Source: Minisyncoccota bacterium (GTDB taxonomy: Bacteria; Patescibacteria; Paceibacteria; UBA9973; UBA918). From it: DNA of 64,000 bases. The translations under genes and the position numbers were made by a program. Shown here in pieces: positions 16,131 through 25,717 of this stretch. A model generated the notes under the pieces. It ran no database searches and was not told where the DNA came from. It saw only the letters and a program-made list of their open reading frames with translations. The stretch lies in NCBI GenBank assembly GCA_021734905.1, contig JAIPIB010000002.1, positions 1-64,000 on the forward strand, given 5' to 3'. The stretch's first letter is position 1, and each line of letters opens with the position of its first letter.

Positions 16131-17924
16131 ATGCAAGCAAAAGAAACACGAAATATTGCGATAATCGCGCACGTTGACCACGGAAAAACAACCCTTACTG
16201 ATGCTATTATGCGTCAGACAGGAGCTGTTACTGACGCTTCTGCAACAATGGATTCAAATTCTCTTGAGCAAGAGCGTGGTATTACTATTTATGCTAAGAA
16301 TACCTCTGTTGAGTATAAGGATACCAAAATCAATATTGTTGACACACCTGGACATGCTGACTTCGGATCAGAAGTAGAACGCGTACTACGCTCTATAGAC
16401 TCTGTCCTTCTTATTGTAGATGCGCAAGAAGGTCCTATGCCACAGACACGTTTTGTCCTCAAAAAGTCTCTCGAGCTAGGATTGAAGCCTATTGTTGTCA
16501 TTAATAAAATTGATAAACCTGCCGCTGACCCACACAAAGCTGAGGAGCAGGTACTTGAGCTATTTCTAGAACTTGGAGCAAATGACGAACAGGCTGATTT
16601 TACTGTTGTCTATGCTATTGGAAGACAGGGGATTGCAAAACGAAGCCTCGCTGATGAGTCAGCGGATCTTACACCACTTCTCGACACTATATTAGAAAAA
16701 GTACCGCCAGCGAAAGGTTACTCAGAGGGAGAAGTGCTTCGTGCACAGGTGTTTAATCTTGGCTATGATAATTTCCTCGGAAGACTTGCGATAGCACGTA
16801 TTTATGAAGGAGAATTAAAATATGGACAAAATGTCCATATTCTTCATGACGGACAAACACCAAGAAAAGGTAAGGTAACAAAACTTTTTATCTTTAAAGG
16901 AATAGAAAGAGTTGAATCGAACATAGCATATGCAGGTGACATTGTTATTGTTGCTGGATTTAGTGACATTAATATTGGAGAAACAATCAGTGACATTGAA
17001 GCAGCCAAACCACTTGATGCAATTGCTGTCGATGAACCAACTATCGCACTTGATTTTGTTGTCAACAACTCACCATTCGCCGGACGAGAAGGGAAATACG
17101 TAACAACAAGACAAATTCGAGAGCGACTTGAACGTGAACTAGAAGTGAACGTTGGACTTAAGGTCTCCTTTGACAACGGCGATTCATGTAAAGTGTATGG
17201 ACGAGGTGAAATGCACATTTCTATTCTTCTTGAAAATATGCGGAGAGAAGGGTATGAACTTCAAGTTTCTCAGCCACAAGCTATTATTGAAGAGCGTGAA
17301 GATGGAAAATACGAACCTTTTGAAGAAGTTACGGTTGACATACCGAGTGAATTCCAAGGTGTTGTCATTGAACGACTCGGACGAAGAGCTTTCATTATGC
17401 AAGATATGATTATGCATGAAAATCAAGTTAGGTTGATTTTAGAGGGTCCAACACGTGGTCTTCTTGGATACAAGGGTCAATTTATCATCGATACACGAGG
17501 AGAGGGTATTATTTGTTCTCGAGTGCTTGGTTTTAAACCATTTGCCGGAGAAATAAAAAAGCGACAATCAGGTTCTATGGTATCTATGGCTGCTGGTAAG
17601 GCGCTCGGTTTTTCACTTTGGAATCTCCAAGATCGTGGACAGCTCTATATTGGTGCAGGCGCTGAGGTGTACGAGGGTATGGTCATAGGAAATACTTCAA
17701 AAGGTGAAGAGATGATGGTTAATCCAACAAAAGGAAAGCAGCTTTCTAATGTTCGATCATCAGGTACTGATGAAGCACTTACCTTAACTCCGCATCGCCC
17801 ACTTTCGATCGAATTGGGTCTTGAAATAATGTCAATTGATGAGTATCTTGAAGTGACACCGCAATCTGTTCGTCTTAGGAAACAAGTACTCAAAGAAACT
17901 GATCGTACAAAATCTCGTCGCTAG
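16131..17924 (+). CDS. typA: Translational GTPase TypA/BipA
   Basis: A 597-residue ribosome-associated GTPase of full length. G1 AHVDHGKTT is near 13-21, followed by RGITIYAKN (switch I), DTPGHADFG (G3) and NKID (G4), then EF-G-like domains III and V and the BipA-specific C-terminal domain (MVNPTKGKQLSNVRSSGTDE). It takes part in 50S assembly and stress or cold adaptation. The ATG is preceded only by a terminator T-tract and no SD, so the start is unusual but fixed by homology. Confidence 0.96.
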   Translation: MQAKETRNIAIIAHVDHGKTTLTDAIMRQTGAVTDASATMDSNSLEQERGITIYAKNTSVEYKDTKINIVDTPGHADFGSEVERVLRSIDSVLLIVDAQEGPMPQTRFVLKKSLELGLKPIVVINKIDKPAADPHKAEEQVLELFLELGANDEQADFTVVYAIGRQGIAKRSLADESADLTPLLDTILEKVPPAKGYSEGEVLRAQVFNLGYDNFLGRLAIARIYEGELKYGQNVHILHDGQTPRKGKVTKLFIFKGIERVESNIAYAGDIVIVAGFSDINIGETISDIEAAKPLDAIAVDEPTIALDFVVNNSPFAGREGKYVTTRQIRERLERELEVNVGLKVSFDNGDSCKVYGRGEMHISILLENMRREGYELQVSQPQAIIEEREDGKYEPFEEVTVDIPSEFQGVVIERLGRRAFIMQDMIMHENQVRLILEGPTRGLLGYKGQFIIDTRGEGIICSRVLGFKPFAGEIKKRQSGSMVSMAAGKALGFSLWNLQDRGQLYIGAGAEVYEGMVIGNTSKGEEMMVNPTKGKQLSNVRSSGTDEALTLTPHRPLSIELGLEIMSIDEYLEVTPQSVRLRKQVLKETDRTKSRR

Positions 17925-17967
17925 CTTCACTTCAACTATCTGTGCTGTTCAGTTTTGCTTAGAATGT

Positions 17968-17973
17968 TATAAT
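17968..17973 (+). promoter_or_regulatory. -10 element of a predicted leaderless promoter
   Basis: TATAAT ends 6 bp before the ATG at 17980, so transcription should begin at the start codon of the thioredoxin-like gene. Confidence 0.65.
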
Positions 17974-17979
17974 CGAAAT

Positions 17980-18372
17980 ATGAAATCTTCATACGTATAT
18001 ATTGGGCTTGTTGTAGTAATCATTGTTGGTCTTGTCCTAATCAGAAACGGTAGCAATGCTTCAAGAGAGAATTTATCTATTACTCAATACGATTCTTTTG
18101 CTCAATGTATAGCTGATGCAGGAGCAAAGTTTTACGGCGCCTATTGGTGTCCTCACTGTCAGGAACAAGAAGAGCTTTTTGATAACTCGAAGTATCTTCC
18201 TTATATTGAATGTTCGACTCCGAATGGGCAGAATCAGACTAAAACATGCGTTGACGCTGGTATTACTGGATACCCGACATGGATTTTTGCTGATGGGAGT
18301 ATTGCTAACGGCCTCCAATCATTTGAAGAGCTTGCTGGAAAGACAAATTGTGAGCTACCAGTGGCGCAATGA
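17980..18372 (+). CDS. Membrane-anchored thioredoxin-fold protein (CPHC)
   Basis: A 130-residue protein with an N-terminal membrane helix (about 6-21) and an extracytoplasmic thioredoxin domain with active site C57-P-H-C60. Extra cysteines (C43, and the EC...TCVDAG and NCELP segments) and GITGYPTWIF (cis-Pro) resemble the thioredoxin domain that is fused to VKOR in many bacteria. It overlaps the DsbB-like gene by ATGA, so the pair likely forms an oxidative folding unit: DsbB re-oxidises this DsbA-like partner. Confidence 0.85.
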   Translation: MKSSYVYIGLVVVIIVGLVLIRNGSNASRENLSITQYDSFAQCIADAGAKFYGAYWCPHCQEQEELFDNSKYLPYIECSTPNGQNQTKTCVDAGITGYPTWIFADGSIANGLQSFEELAGKTNCELPVAQ

Positions 18373-18905
18373 TAACGATTGAAACTATTTTAAACATGAA
18401 CCATATCCTAGGGATAGGGGGCCTTCTTGTTATTATTTTTTCACTTGTTCTTGTTGTTGATATTTCTGGTATAAAAAAATTTGAAGGTTTAGTTTCCATG
18501 TGGGGGATGGTTTTGGCGTACTCTTCTACGCTCAGCGCAACAGTACTTTCACTAATTTACTCTGAAATATTTGGTTTTATACCGTGTGGGTTATGTTGGA
18601 TTGAACGGATACTTCTCTATCCACAGGTGATTCTAATTGGTGTCGCAGTTTTTATCAAAGATATATCAATGCCAGTTTATGGAATAGTTTTGTCATCTTT
18701 TGGTCTTATCGTTTCGCTGTATCATCACTATTTACAAATGGGTGGTAATGAATTCATCCCATGCCCAGCCTCAGGAGCTGGTTCAGATTGTTTGAAAAGA
18801 TTCTTCTTCGAATTTAATTTTATGACATTCCCTCTACTCTCAACGATTCTTTTTGTTTTTCTTATTGTGCTCTATACTTACATACTCAAAACTAATAAAA
18901 ACTAA
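18369..18905 (+). CDS. Disulfide bond formation protein, DsbB/BdbC family
   Basis: A 178-residue membrane protein with about four or five helices. C73-G-L-C76 in IPCGLCWIER is the classical quinone-proximal pair, and C132/C141 in PCPASGAGSDC is the second periplasmic pair. It passes electrons from the thioredoxin partner to quinone. It is translationally coupled to the preceding gene and overlaps the convergent DUF3467 gene by 4 nt. Confidence 0.92.
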   Translation: MITIETILNMNHILGIGGLLVIIFSLVLVVDISGIKKFEGLVSMWGMVLAYSSTLSATVLSLIYSEIFGFIPCGLCWIERILLYPQVILIGVAVFIKDISMPVYGIVLSSFGLIVSLYHHYLQMGGNEFIPCPASGAGSDCLKRFFFEFNFMTFPLLSTILFVFLIVLYTYILKTNKN

Positions 18906-19171
18906 CTTTTAGTATCTGGCGGATTAAGCTTTTGTACAGGACTGACAATATTTGGATTCCATTCTGCAACAATCGTTCCATTAGCTTTCTCAAATTGTGT
19001 TATTTCATGCGTCAGGTATTGAAGAAATCGTTTTGCATGTGCTGGTGTAAGGGAGTATATCGAAGATTGTGTCCCCGAACTCAAACCAACAACAAAATAC
19101 TCAGGAGTGAAGCCGATTCTTATATTTTCGCAAAATAATTTTGGAGCTTTCTGTAAATCGTCTGGTGACAT
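18902..19171 (-). CDS. DUF3467 family protein
   Basis: An 89-residue soluble protein. The order FTPEYFVVGLSSG, then TPAHAKRFLQYLTHEITQFEKANGTI matches the DUF3467 pattern (beta strands, an HAK-L helix, then FE-x-x-G-x-I). Function unknown. It is transcribed alone, convergent with dsbB. Confidence 0.75.
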   Translation of the reverse strand: MSPDDLQKAPKLFCENIRIGFTPEYFVVGLSSGTQSSIYSLTPAHAKRFLQYLTHEITQFEKANGTIVAEWNPNIVSPVQKLNPPDTKS

Positions 19172-19328
19172 AACGGTATATGTTAGTTGATTGATAGTGT
19201 TGCAAGTATATCAGATTATAACTAGAACAACCTAGTGTGGTTCACTATATGTAAAAATTTTTATAATATTTTATTAGTTATATGATATTGCCTTTACAAT
19301 ATCTTAAAAAAGCGCACAATTTATATAT

Positions 19329-20240
19329 ATGGAAAATACAGCAAAAAATTTCGTTCTACAGCTCGGTTCTCTTGTCACGCTTTACATATCAGTAATTGCG
19401 CTTATAACACTTCTTTTTGGCATTATTTCAGTACTATATCCAGACCCAGCACAAGGATATTATGACCTTGAAAGCTCTACATCAAGCATAAGGTTCAGCA
19501 TTGCTCTGCTTGTTGTTTTTTTTCCAGTATATTTATATTTCACACGAGTTGTAAATGTCATACGAAGAGGTGCCGATGGAATGTACCTTGCTTTAACAAA
19601 ATGGCTCATCTACCTCTCACTTCTTATTGGCGGACTTATTATTCTGGGTGATTTGGTTGCGATAATTAATAGCTTTTTGAATGGCGAATTGACAATACGA
19701 TTTATCCTTAAGGCACTCACGTTCCTGATTGTTGTTGGGGCTGCATTTCTTTACTACTTACTTGATGCCCGTGGATACTGGCAAAGTCATGAGCGTCAAT
19801 CAATTCAATATGGCATCGGAGTGTCTGTAGTTGTCGCAATAGTACTAGTTGCTGGTTTTTTACACATTGAGACGCCAGCACAAGTGCGCGAAATGAAAAT
19901 AGATGAACAACAAATCAATGACCTCATTATGATACAGTTGCGCATAGAAGACTATGTTCGAACCAAGAATGCCTTACCTGAGGCAATTGCGAGTACTTTC
20001 TCTGGAGTAAAACCGCCACAACCAGCTCCTGAAAGAGGCAGTTACTCATACGAGGTCACATCCGATGATTCATTCAATTTGTGTGCTACTTTTGTCTATC
20101 CGTCTAGTCTGAATGATCATCAATACCGATATGTTGAACCAATGCAATATGACGGTAAATCCTTTGTTAATAATTCAAACTGGGATCATGGAGTGGGTGA
20201 GTGGTGTTTTGAACGTCAAATAACCGAAATACAAAAATAG
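19329..20240 (+). CDS. DUF5671 domain membrane protein
   Basis: A 303-residue protein common in Parcubacteria-type genomes. It has about six membrane helices in residues 10-180, including LLVVFFPVYLYFTRVVN and GRGYW-like DARGYW at the end of the DUF5671 module. A soluble C-terminal domain follows (YEVTSDDSFNLCATFVYPS), probably extracytoplasmic. Function unknown. It appears monocistronic. Confidence 0.75.
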   Translation: MENTAKNFVLQLGSLVTLYISVIALITLLFGIISVLYPDPAQGYYDLESSTSSIRFSIALLVVFFPVYLYFTRVVNVIRRGADGMYLALTKWLIYLSLLIGGLIILGDLVAIINSFLNGELTIRFILKALTFLIVVGAAFLYYLLDARGYWQSHERQSIQYGIGVSVVVAIVLVAGFLHIETPAQVREMKIDEQQINDLIMIQLRIEDYVRTKNALPEAIASTFSGVKPPQPAPERGSYSYEVTSDDSFNLCATFVYPSSLNDHQYRYVEPMQYDGKSFVNNSNWDHGVGEWCFERQITEIQK

Positions 20241-20332
20241 GTCACTGTTTCAGTTCATGCTTATCTTGATAGGTATTTTGACTTATTGAGTAATTTCAGC
20301 ATAATTGAGTAATTCTAAAAGATTTTTCACCA

Positions 20333-23176
20333 ATGCATAAAAAATTTGAACACAAAGAAATAGAAAAGAAGTGGCAAAAAATCTGGAAGGAATCTGGAAT
20401 ATACAATGTTGGTACGAGAGACTTGTCAAGGGAAAAAGAATACGTACTTGTAGAATGGCCATATCCCTCAGGCAATCTCCATATAGGACACTGGTTTGCC
20501 TTTGCTGTTGTAGACATCTACGTGCGAGCACACAGAATGCAAGGGAAGCAAGTCCTTTTTCCTATGGGATTTGACGCTTTTGGTCTACCTGCAGAAAACG
20601 CTGCTATCAAAAGAAATTTAGATCCACGTGCGTGGACTGAATCAAACATTGTTCACATGCGAGAACAACTTGAACAAATGGGAAATGCTTTTTCATGGGA
20701 CAAAACGACGTCATCGACTGATGAAGAGTATTTTGAATGGACACAATGGATCTTCACAAGGTTTTTTGAGAAAGATATTGCGTTTCGAGGTGAAGCTACT
20801 GTTAATTGGTGCCCTGGATGTAACACAGTAATTGCAAATGAGCAGGTGCTCTCAGACGGAACTTGCGAACGTTCAGGAGATGTCGTAGATAAACGAAGCA
20901 TGATGCAGTGGATGCTTAAGATCACTGATTATGCAGACAGGCTCATTAATGACCTCGAACCACTCGACTGGCCAGATCATATTAAGGAATCGCAAAAGCA
21001 ATGGATTGGACGATCATCTGGTGCTGAAATTCCATTCACTCTTTCAACGGGTGACGTTTTGAGTGTTTTTACCACTCGTCCCGACACTCTTTATGGAGCA
21101 ACATATCTCGTACTCGCACCAGAACATGATTTTATAATAAGGAGTAAGAATAAGATTCAAAACTGGGAATCAGTTATAAGATATTCACAAGAAGCATCAC
21201 AAAAAGATGATATTGCCCGTCTCAAATCTGAGAAAGAAAAAACAGGGATAAAACTTGAAGGAATCACAGCAACAAATCCGGCGAATGGTGAAGAAATTCC
21301 TGTTTTCATTGCGGACTACGTACTCAAGGGATACGGCACTGGCATAATTATGGCCGTCCCGGCTCACGATGAGAGAGACTATGCATTTGCGACAAAATTT
21401 AATTTACCTATTAAACAAGTTGTTGTTCCTTGTGCAAACGATTCTCACAATCCACCGAAAAATGACTATGGCGAAGTTAAACGAGATACTATAATCGTTC
21501 ATCTGCGAAATAAGTCTACAGGTAAGTTTGCGCTGCTTAACTGGCACGAGAGTCTTGAAGGAATTACTACTGCAATTATGGGGGGCATTGAGCAGGGACA
21601 AACTGCTGAAGAAGCAGTAATTAATGAAATTAATGAGGAGGCTGGATTGAAGAACATTAAAATTATACATAGATTACCATGGGTTACTGCTGCTCGTTAC
21701 TGTGCTTCACACAAGAACGAAAATAGATGCGCACATTCTTTTGCTTTTATTGCTGAAGTAGAAAATCTTAATAATCAAGAAATAACATCGCAACATGAAC
21801 AGAATTTGCATTCACTTATGTGGGTAGAGGAATCAGAAGTTCTTGACTTACTGACTCCAGACCACCAAAAGCAAGTGTGGAAGATGCTGCATTCTAATGA
21901 GGTTGCAACAGCTCCAGGCTACTTAATGAACTCAGAAGAATTTGATGGCATGAATTCAGAAGAAGCAAAAGTGGCAATTACAGAGAAAGTTGGTGGGAAG
22001 ATGAAGAACACCTATCGGCTCCGAGATTGGTCTATAGGACGTCAACGCTACTGGGGAGTGCCGATTCCAATTGTCTATGATCCAGAAGGGAAGCCGCACG
22101 TAATTCCAAAGGAGTATTTACCATGGAAGCTTCCAACAGATGTGGATTTCAAGCCAACAGGTGAAGCCCCTCTTGCAAAGAGTTCGGAGCTCAAGGAGCG
22201 AGTTGAAAGTATCTTTGGTAAAGGGTGGACACCAGAAGTTGAAACTATGGATACTTTTGTTGATTCATCGTGGTATTTCTTTAGGTATCTTGATGCACAC
22301 AATACTGACTTGTTTTCTTCGAAAGAAAAACAGAATGAGTGGATGCCAATAGATATTTACTTTGGAGGTTCAGAACACAATACGATGCACCTTCTTTACT
22401 CTCGCTTCTTTACAAAAGTTCTCTATGACCTGGGTCTTTCTGCTGTAGACGAGCCATACAAAAAAAGAATCAACCGCGGTCTTGTCCTTGGTCCTGATGG
22501 AAACAAGATGAGTAAATCAAAGGGAAATGTAATCGATCCGGATGAACAGGTGAGTAGGCTCGGTGCAGATACAGTTAAAATGTATCTTGCTTTTATGGGT
22601 CCATACGGTGAGATGGCAGACTATCCGTGGGATATGGGAGGCATCGTTGGTCTTAGACGCTTTCTAGAAAGAGCCTACGGTCTTAGTGAACACATTACTG
22701 AGAGCAATTCTCTTGAAACAGCACGACTACTGCATAAAACAATCGATAAAATAACTCGCGATATTGAACAGTATAAGTTCAATACAGCAATCAGTGCTCT
22801 AATGATCTTTATTAATGCAGTAGAAAAAATAGGCATCTCAAATAATGACTATACTATTTTTCTTAAACTTCTTGCGCCATTTGCTCCACACCTTTCAGAA
22901 GAATTATGGAGTGCGATAGGAAACAAAGGGTCAATACACCAGAGCCAATGGCCTGTAGCAGAGGAAAAATTCCTCTTAGAAGAAACGGCGACAATCGGTG
23001 TACAGATTAACGGTAAAATGCGTGGGAGCATTACAGTTGCTTATGATGCAGATGAGGCTTCTGTGGTCACTGCTCTTACTTCATCGGACGAATACTCAGC
23101 TAAAATTCATAGTGAGATTGCACGAGTCATTTATATCAAAAACAAACTTATCAACATAATTCTCAGCAAAACCTAG
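20333..23176 (+). CDS. leuS: Leucine--tRNA ligase with inserted Nudix-like domain
   Basis: A class I synthetase of 947 residues. HIGH is at 50-53, KMSKS at 725-729, and the CP1 editing domain holds TTRPDTLYGAT and AVPAHDERDYAFA (editing Asp at 346). Between the end of CP1 (about 368) and GYLMNSEEFDGM (about 529), where E. coli LeuRS has only a short link, lies some 150 residues. This segment carries a Nudix-like box at 417-439 (GGIEQGQTAEEAVINEINEE). The box lacks the usual Arg (NEINEE instead of REUXEE) and is one residue short, so hydrolase activity is doubtful; the insertion may bind a ligand or tRNA. No frameshift interrupts the gene. Confidence 0.93.
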   Translation: MHKKFEHKEIEKKWQKIWKESGIYNVGTRDLSREKEYVLVEWPYPSGNLHIGHWFAFAVVDIYVRAHRMQGKQVLFPMGFDAFGLPAENAAIKRNLDPRAWTESNIVHMREQLEQMGNAFSWDKTTSSTDEEYFEWTQWIFTRFFEKDIAFRGEATVNWCPGCNTVIANEQVLSDGTCERSGDVVDKRSMMQWMLKITDYADRLINDLEPLDWPDHIKESQKQWIGRSSGAEIPFTLSTGDVLSVFTTRPDTLYGATYLVLAPEHDFIIRSKNKIQNWESVIRYSQEASQKDDIARLKSEKEKTGIKLEGITATNPANGEEIPVFIADYVLKGYGTGIIMAVPAHDERDYAFATKFNLPIKQVVVPCANDSHNPPKNDYGEVKRDTIIVHLRNKSTGKFALLNWHESLEGITTAIMGGIEQGQTAEEAVINEINEEAGLKNIKIIHRLPWVTAARYCASHKNENRCAHSFAFIAEVENLNNQEITSQHEQNLHSLMWVEESEVLDLLTPDHQKQVWKMLHSNEVATAPGYLMNSEEFDGMNSEEAKVAITEKVGGKMKNTYRLRDWSIGRQRYWGVPIPIVYDPEGKPHVIPKEYLPWKLPTDVDFKPTGEAPLAKSSELKERVESIFGKGWTPEVETMDTFVDSSWYFFRYLDAHNTDLFSSKEKQNEWMPIDIYFGGSEHNTMHLLYSRFFTKVLYDLGLSAVDEPYKKRINRGLVLGPDGNKMSKSKGNVIDPDEQVSRLGADTVKMYLAFMGPYGEMADYPWDMGGIVGLRRFLERAYGLSEHITESNSLETARLLHKTIDKITRDIEQYKFNTAISALMIFINAVEKIGISNNDYTIFLKLLAPFAPHLSEELWSAIGNKGSIHQSQWPVAEEKFLLEETATIGVQINGKMRGSITVAYDADEASVVTALTSSDEYSAKIHSEIARVIYIKNKLINIILSKT

Positions 23177-23284
23177 ACGGGGAAGTAACTAAAGTTAACG
23201 TTGTCCAGTGACCACTTGACTCTCCTAGATATCCGTGCTAAAAATAACTAACAATTTGGAGGAAATATTACTTAAATTATCTGT

Positions 23285-24310
23285 ATGATCACATTTAAAC
23301 CAAAGACAGTAACAAAAAGGCTGCTTTCTGTGCTGCCACCGCGTGCCCGCGATGTACTTGAAAAGCGGTATGGTTTGGGTGTCACATCAGAAACTCATAC
23401 ACTTGAGTCAATTGGAAAGACATACGGTGTAACCCGAGAAAGAGTCAGACAAATTGAGAATTACGGAATTCAAGCGATACAAAAATCTGATGTCTACGCA
23501 GAATTCAACGATGCAATTGATGAGCTCAAAAACGCATTCGAGTCATTGGGTGGAGTAATTAGTGAGACTGATCTTTTCAATGAACTTTCTAAAGACTCAT
23601 CACTTCATAATCATCTTTATTTTATTCTTGTTGTTGGAGATCCTTTCAAAAGAATTAAGGAAGATACCTCATTTAACTATCGATGGTGTCTTGAGAAGAA
23701 AGTTTCTGAAACTGTAGAAGCTGCACTCAAAAATATTTTTGAATCACTGGGAGAGGACGATCTTGTTTCTGAAAGCGAAATAATTGCCAGACTTAAAAAT
23801 GAACTCGGTGAAATTGAAGAAGATCTTAAGAATGAAACAATTCTTAAGAGGTGGTTGTCAATATCAAAACAAATTGATAAAAATCCACTCGGAGAATGGG
23901 GACCTGCATCAAGTCCAAATGTCCGAGCAAAAGGAATTCGTGATTATGCATACCTAGCTGTGAAAAGACATGGTTCTCCAATGCACTTTAAGGAAGTTGC
24001 TGATTCTATTAAAGAACTTTTTAATAAGAAGGCTCATATTGCAACTACTCATAATGAATTGATTAAGGACAAAAGATTCATTCTCGTCGGGCGCGGCCTT
24101 TACGCACTTTCTGAGTGGGGGTATTCTGCAGGAGTTGTAAAAGATGTTTTGCGAGATATTCTCAATACGCACGGACCACTCACACGTGAAGAAATTATTG
24201 ATAAAGTCAGAAAAGAACGATATGTTAAAGACAATACTATTATCGTCAATCTTCAAGATGTAGCGCTTTTCAAGAAACTATCTGATGGAAATTACATGCT
24301 TGTTGAATAA
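23285..24310 (+). CDS. Sigma-70 region 4-like and HARE-HTH domain regulator
   Basis: A 341-residue protein without sigma regions 2 or 3. Residues about 15-65 form a sigma region 4 helix-turn-helix (RARDVLEKRYGLG, then TLESIGKTYGVTRERVRQIE), which normally reads the -35 box. After a helical linker, about 216-277 (DYAYLAVKRHGSPMHFKEVA) resembles the HARE-HTH winged helix found in the RNA polymerase delta subunit, and a second winged-helix-like unit (THGPLTREEIIDKV) closes the protein. A role as an RNA polymerase-associated regulator is inferred. Confidence 0.75.
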   Translation: MITFKPKTVTKRLLSVLPPRARDVLEKRYGLGVTSETHTLESIGKTYGVTRERVRQIENYGIQAIQKSDVYAEFNDAIDELKNAFESLGGVISETDLFNELSKDSSLHNHLYFILVVGDPFKRIKEDTSFNYRWCLEKKVSETVEAALKNIFESLGEDDLVSESEIIARLKNELGEIEEDLKNETILKRWLSISKQIDKNPLGEWGPASSPNVRAKGIRDYAYLAVKRHGSPMHFKEVADSIKELFNKKAHIATTHNELIKDKRFILVGRGLYALSEWGYSAGVVKDVLRDILNTHGPLTREEIIDKVRKERYVKDNTIIVNLQDVALFKKLSDGNYMLVE

Positions 24311-24319
24311 CAAACCCAC

Positions 24320-24359
24320 ACAAACCCCCGAAAAGGCTTCTGCCTTTTCGGGGGTTTGT
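24320..24359 (+). terminator. Terminator after the sigma4-HARE gene
   Basis: A perfect 18-bp stem (ACAAACCCCCGAAAAGGC with its complement) and a 4-nt TTCT loop. The next gene's -10 hexamer starts 3 bp after it. Confidence 0.85.
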
Positions 24360-24361
24360 TG

Positions 24362-24367
24362 TACAAT
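24362..24367 (+). promoter_or_regulatory. -10 element of a predicted leaderless promoter
   Basis: TACAAT ends 6 bp before the ATG at 24374. Any -35 would fall inside the terminator hairpin. Confidence 0.6.
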
Positions 24368-24373
24368 AGTTGG

Positions 24374-25714
24374 ATGATCCATTTTATAGAAGCCCCGATC
24401 CATTTTTTGGAAAATCTTGGTGTAAACGTAAAGTGGCTGCTCATTGTTGTTGGCTTTGGACTAGTTTATATAATTTTTACTCTTTTCGATTTTAAGTCAA
24501 ACCAAATCATAGAAGTACTGCTTGCCTCAGCACCTCTATGGCTACCTGTAGTAACATTTGTGTTATTTTTTGATCAATGGCTTGAATATGTAAGAAAGGA
24601 ATTTGATTTGAACCAGGGACGTGTAACACTTGAAATTAAACTTCCACAAGACATTTTCAAATCACCGGAAGCAATGGAACTTGTACTGACGCAGCTTCAT
24701 CAATCAGCCTCTCCGGATAACCACATCCAGACATATTTTGACGGGAAGCATCCTCCAAGGTATGGTCTTGAAATAATATCGCGTGGAGGCGATGTGCGTT
24801 TTTATTTAAGCGTCCCCAGAAAAAAATTTAAGAATATAGCTGAAACGCAGCTATATTCACAATATCCAGGAATAGAGGTGCACGAACTTGATATCGATTA
24901 CACAGCAGAAATTCCATGGGATAAGTCTAGATTTTCTTACTTTTCAATGCATTTTAGTCCAAAGAAAGAGGACGCCTATCCGATTAAGACCTATATCGAG
25001 TACGAGCTCCATAAGATGCCAAAAGAAGAAGAGAAAATTGACCCGATTACTTCTATGCTCGAAATGCTCGGAAGTATGGGCCCTGGTGAATATGTATGGA
25101 TACAAATACTTATTGACGCAAATAGAAAGACATCCTTCAAAGAAGGTTCACTAAAAACCCATCAGGACTGGACTGATGATGCTCGGACAGAAATTAAAAA
25201 GATTATTGAAAACGCAGCAAAAAGAGTCGGAGTTAGCAGTGATGGAATTGGAACAAATGTTAACCAGTTGCTGACGGATGCTGAAAAAGACACAATCAAA
25301 GCCATCGAAAGGAGTCTTGGAAAGAATGCTTTCAACACAACTATTCGAGCGATGTATATTGCACAAAAAGATGCTTTTGCACCTGGTGAAAAAATTGGCG
25401 CAATTATAACTGGATGGCGCGCATACGATGACCTAAACAGAAATGCTATTGGTGTAAGGTGGCGAACTGATTTTGATTGGAATTGGTGGCAGGACCCACA
25501 TGGACACCATGCTGACATGCTCAAAAAACAAGAGCTTGATGAGTACAAACGAAGAGTTTACACAAGCCAAAGTAGTAAGGACGGGGAAAAAGTATTCACC
25601 ACTGAAGAATTGGCTACGATTTTTCATTTTCCTGGAAAGGTTGCCTTTACTCCTTCGTTGGCTCGTATTCCATCAAAGCGCGCAGAACCTCCGTCAAATT
25701 TACCTATTGGCTAA
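24374..25714 (+). CDS. Large uncharacterised membrane-anchored protein (DUF8128-like)
   Basis: 446 residues. Two N-terminal membrane helices (about 21-39 and 47-66) precede a large soluble domain. The C-terminal end, with FTTEELATIFHFPGKV and TPSLARIPSKRAEPP, looks like the segment that precedes the ATPase in T4SS-coupling-type proteins of CPR genomes (DUF8128), but no Walker motifs are present, so it is not itself an ATPase. I start at 24374; the TTG at 24356 lies upstream of the predicted transcription start. It is followed 3 nt later by mltG. Confidence 0.6.
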   Translation: MIHFIEAPIHFLENLGVNVKWLLIVVGFGLVYIIFTLFDFKSNQIIEVLLASAPLWLPVVTFVLFFDQWLEYVRKEFDLNQGRVTLEIKLPQDIFKSPEAMELVLTQLHQSASPDNHIQTYFDGKHPPRYGLEIISRGGDVRFYLSVPRKKFKNIAETQLYSQYPGIEVHELDIDYTAEIPWDKSRFSYFSMHFSPKKEDAYPIKTYIEYELHKMPKEEEKIDPITSMLEMLGSMGPGEYVWIQILIDANRKTSFKEGSLKTHQDWTDDARTEIKKIIENAAKRVGVSSDGIGTNVNQLLTDAEKDTIKAIERSLGKNAFNTTIRAMYIAQKDAFAPGEKIGAIITGWRAYDDLNRNAIGVRWRTDFDWNWWQDPHGHHADMLKKQELDEYKRRVYTSQSSKDGEKVFTTEELATIFHFPGKVAFTPSLARIPSKRAEPPSNLPIG

Positions 25715-25717
25715 TTT

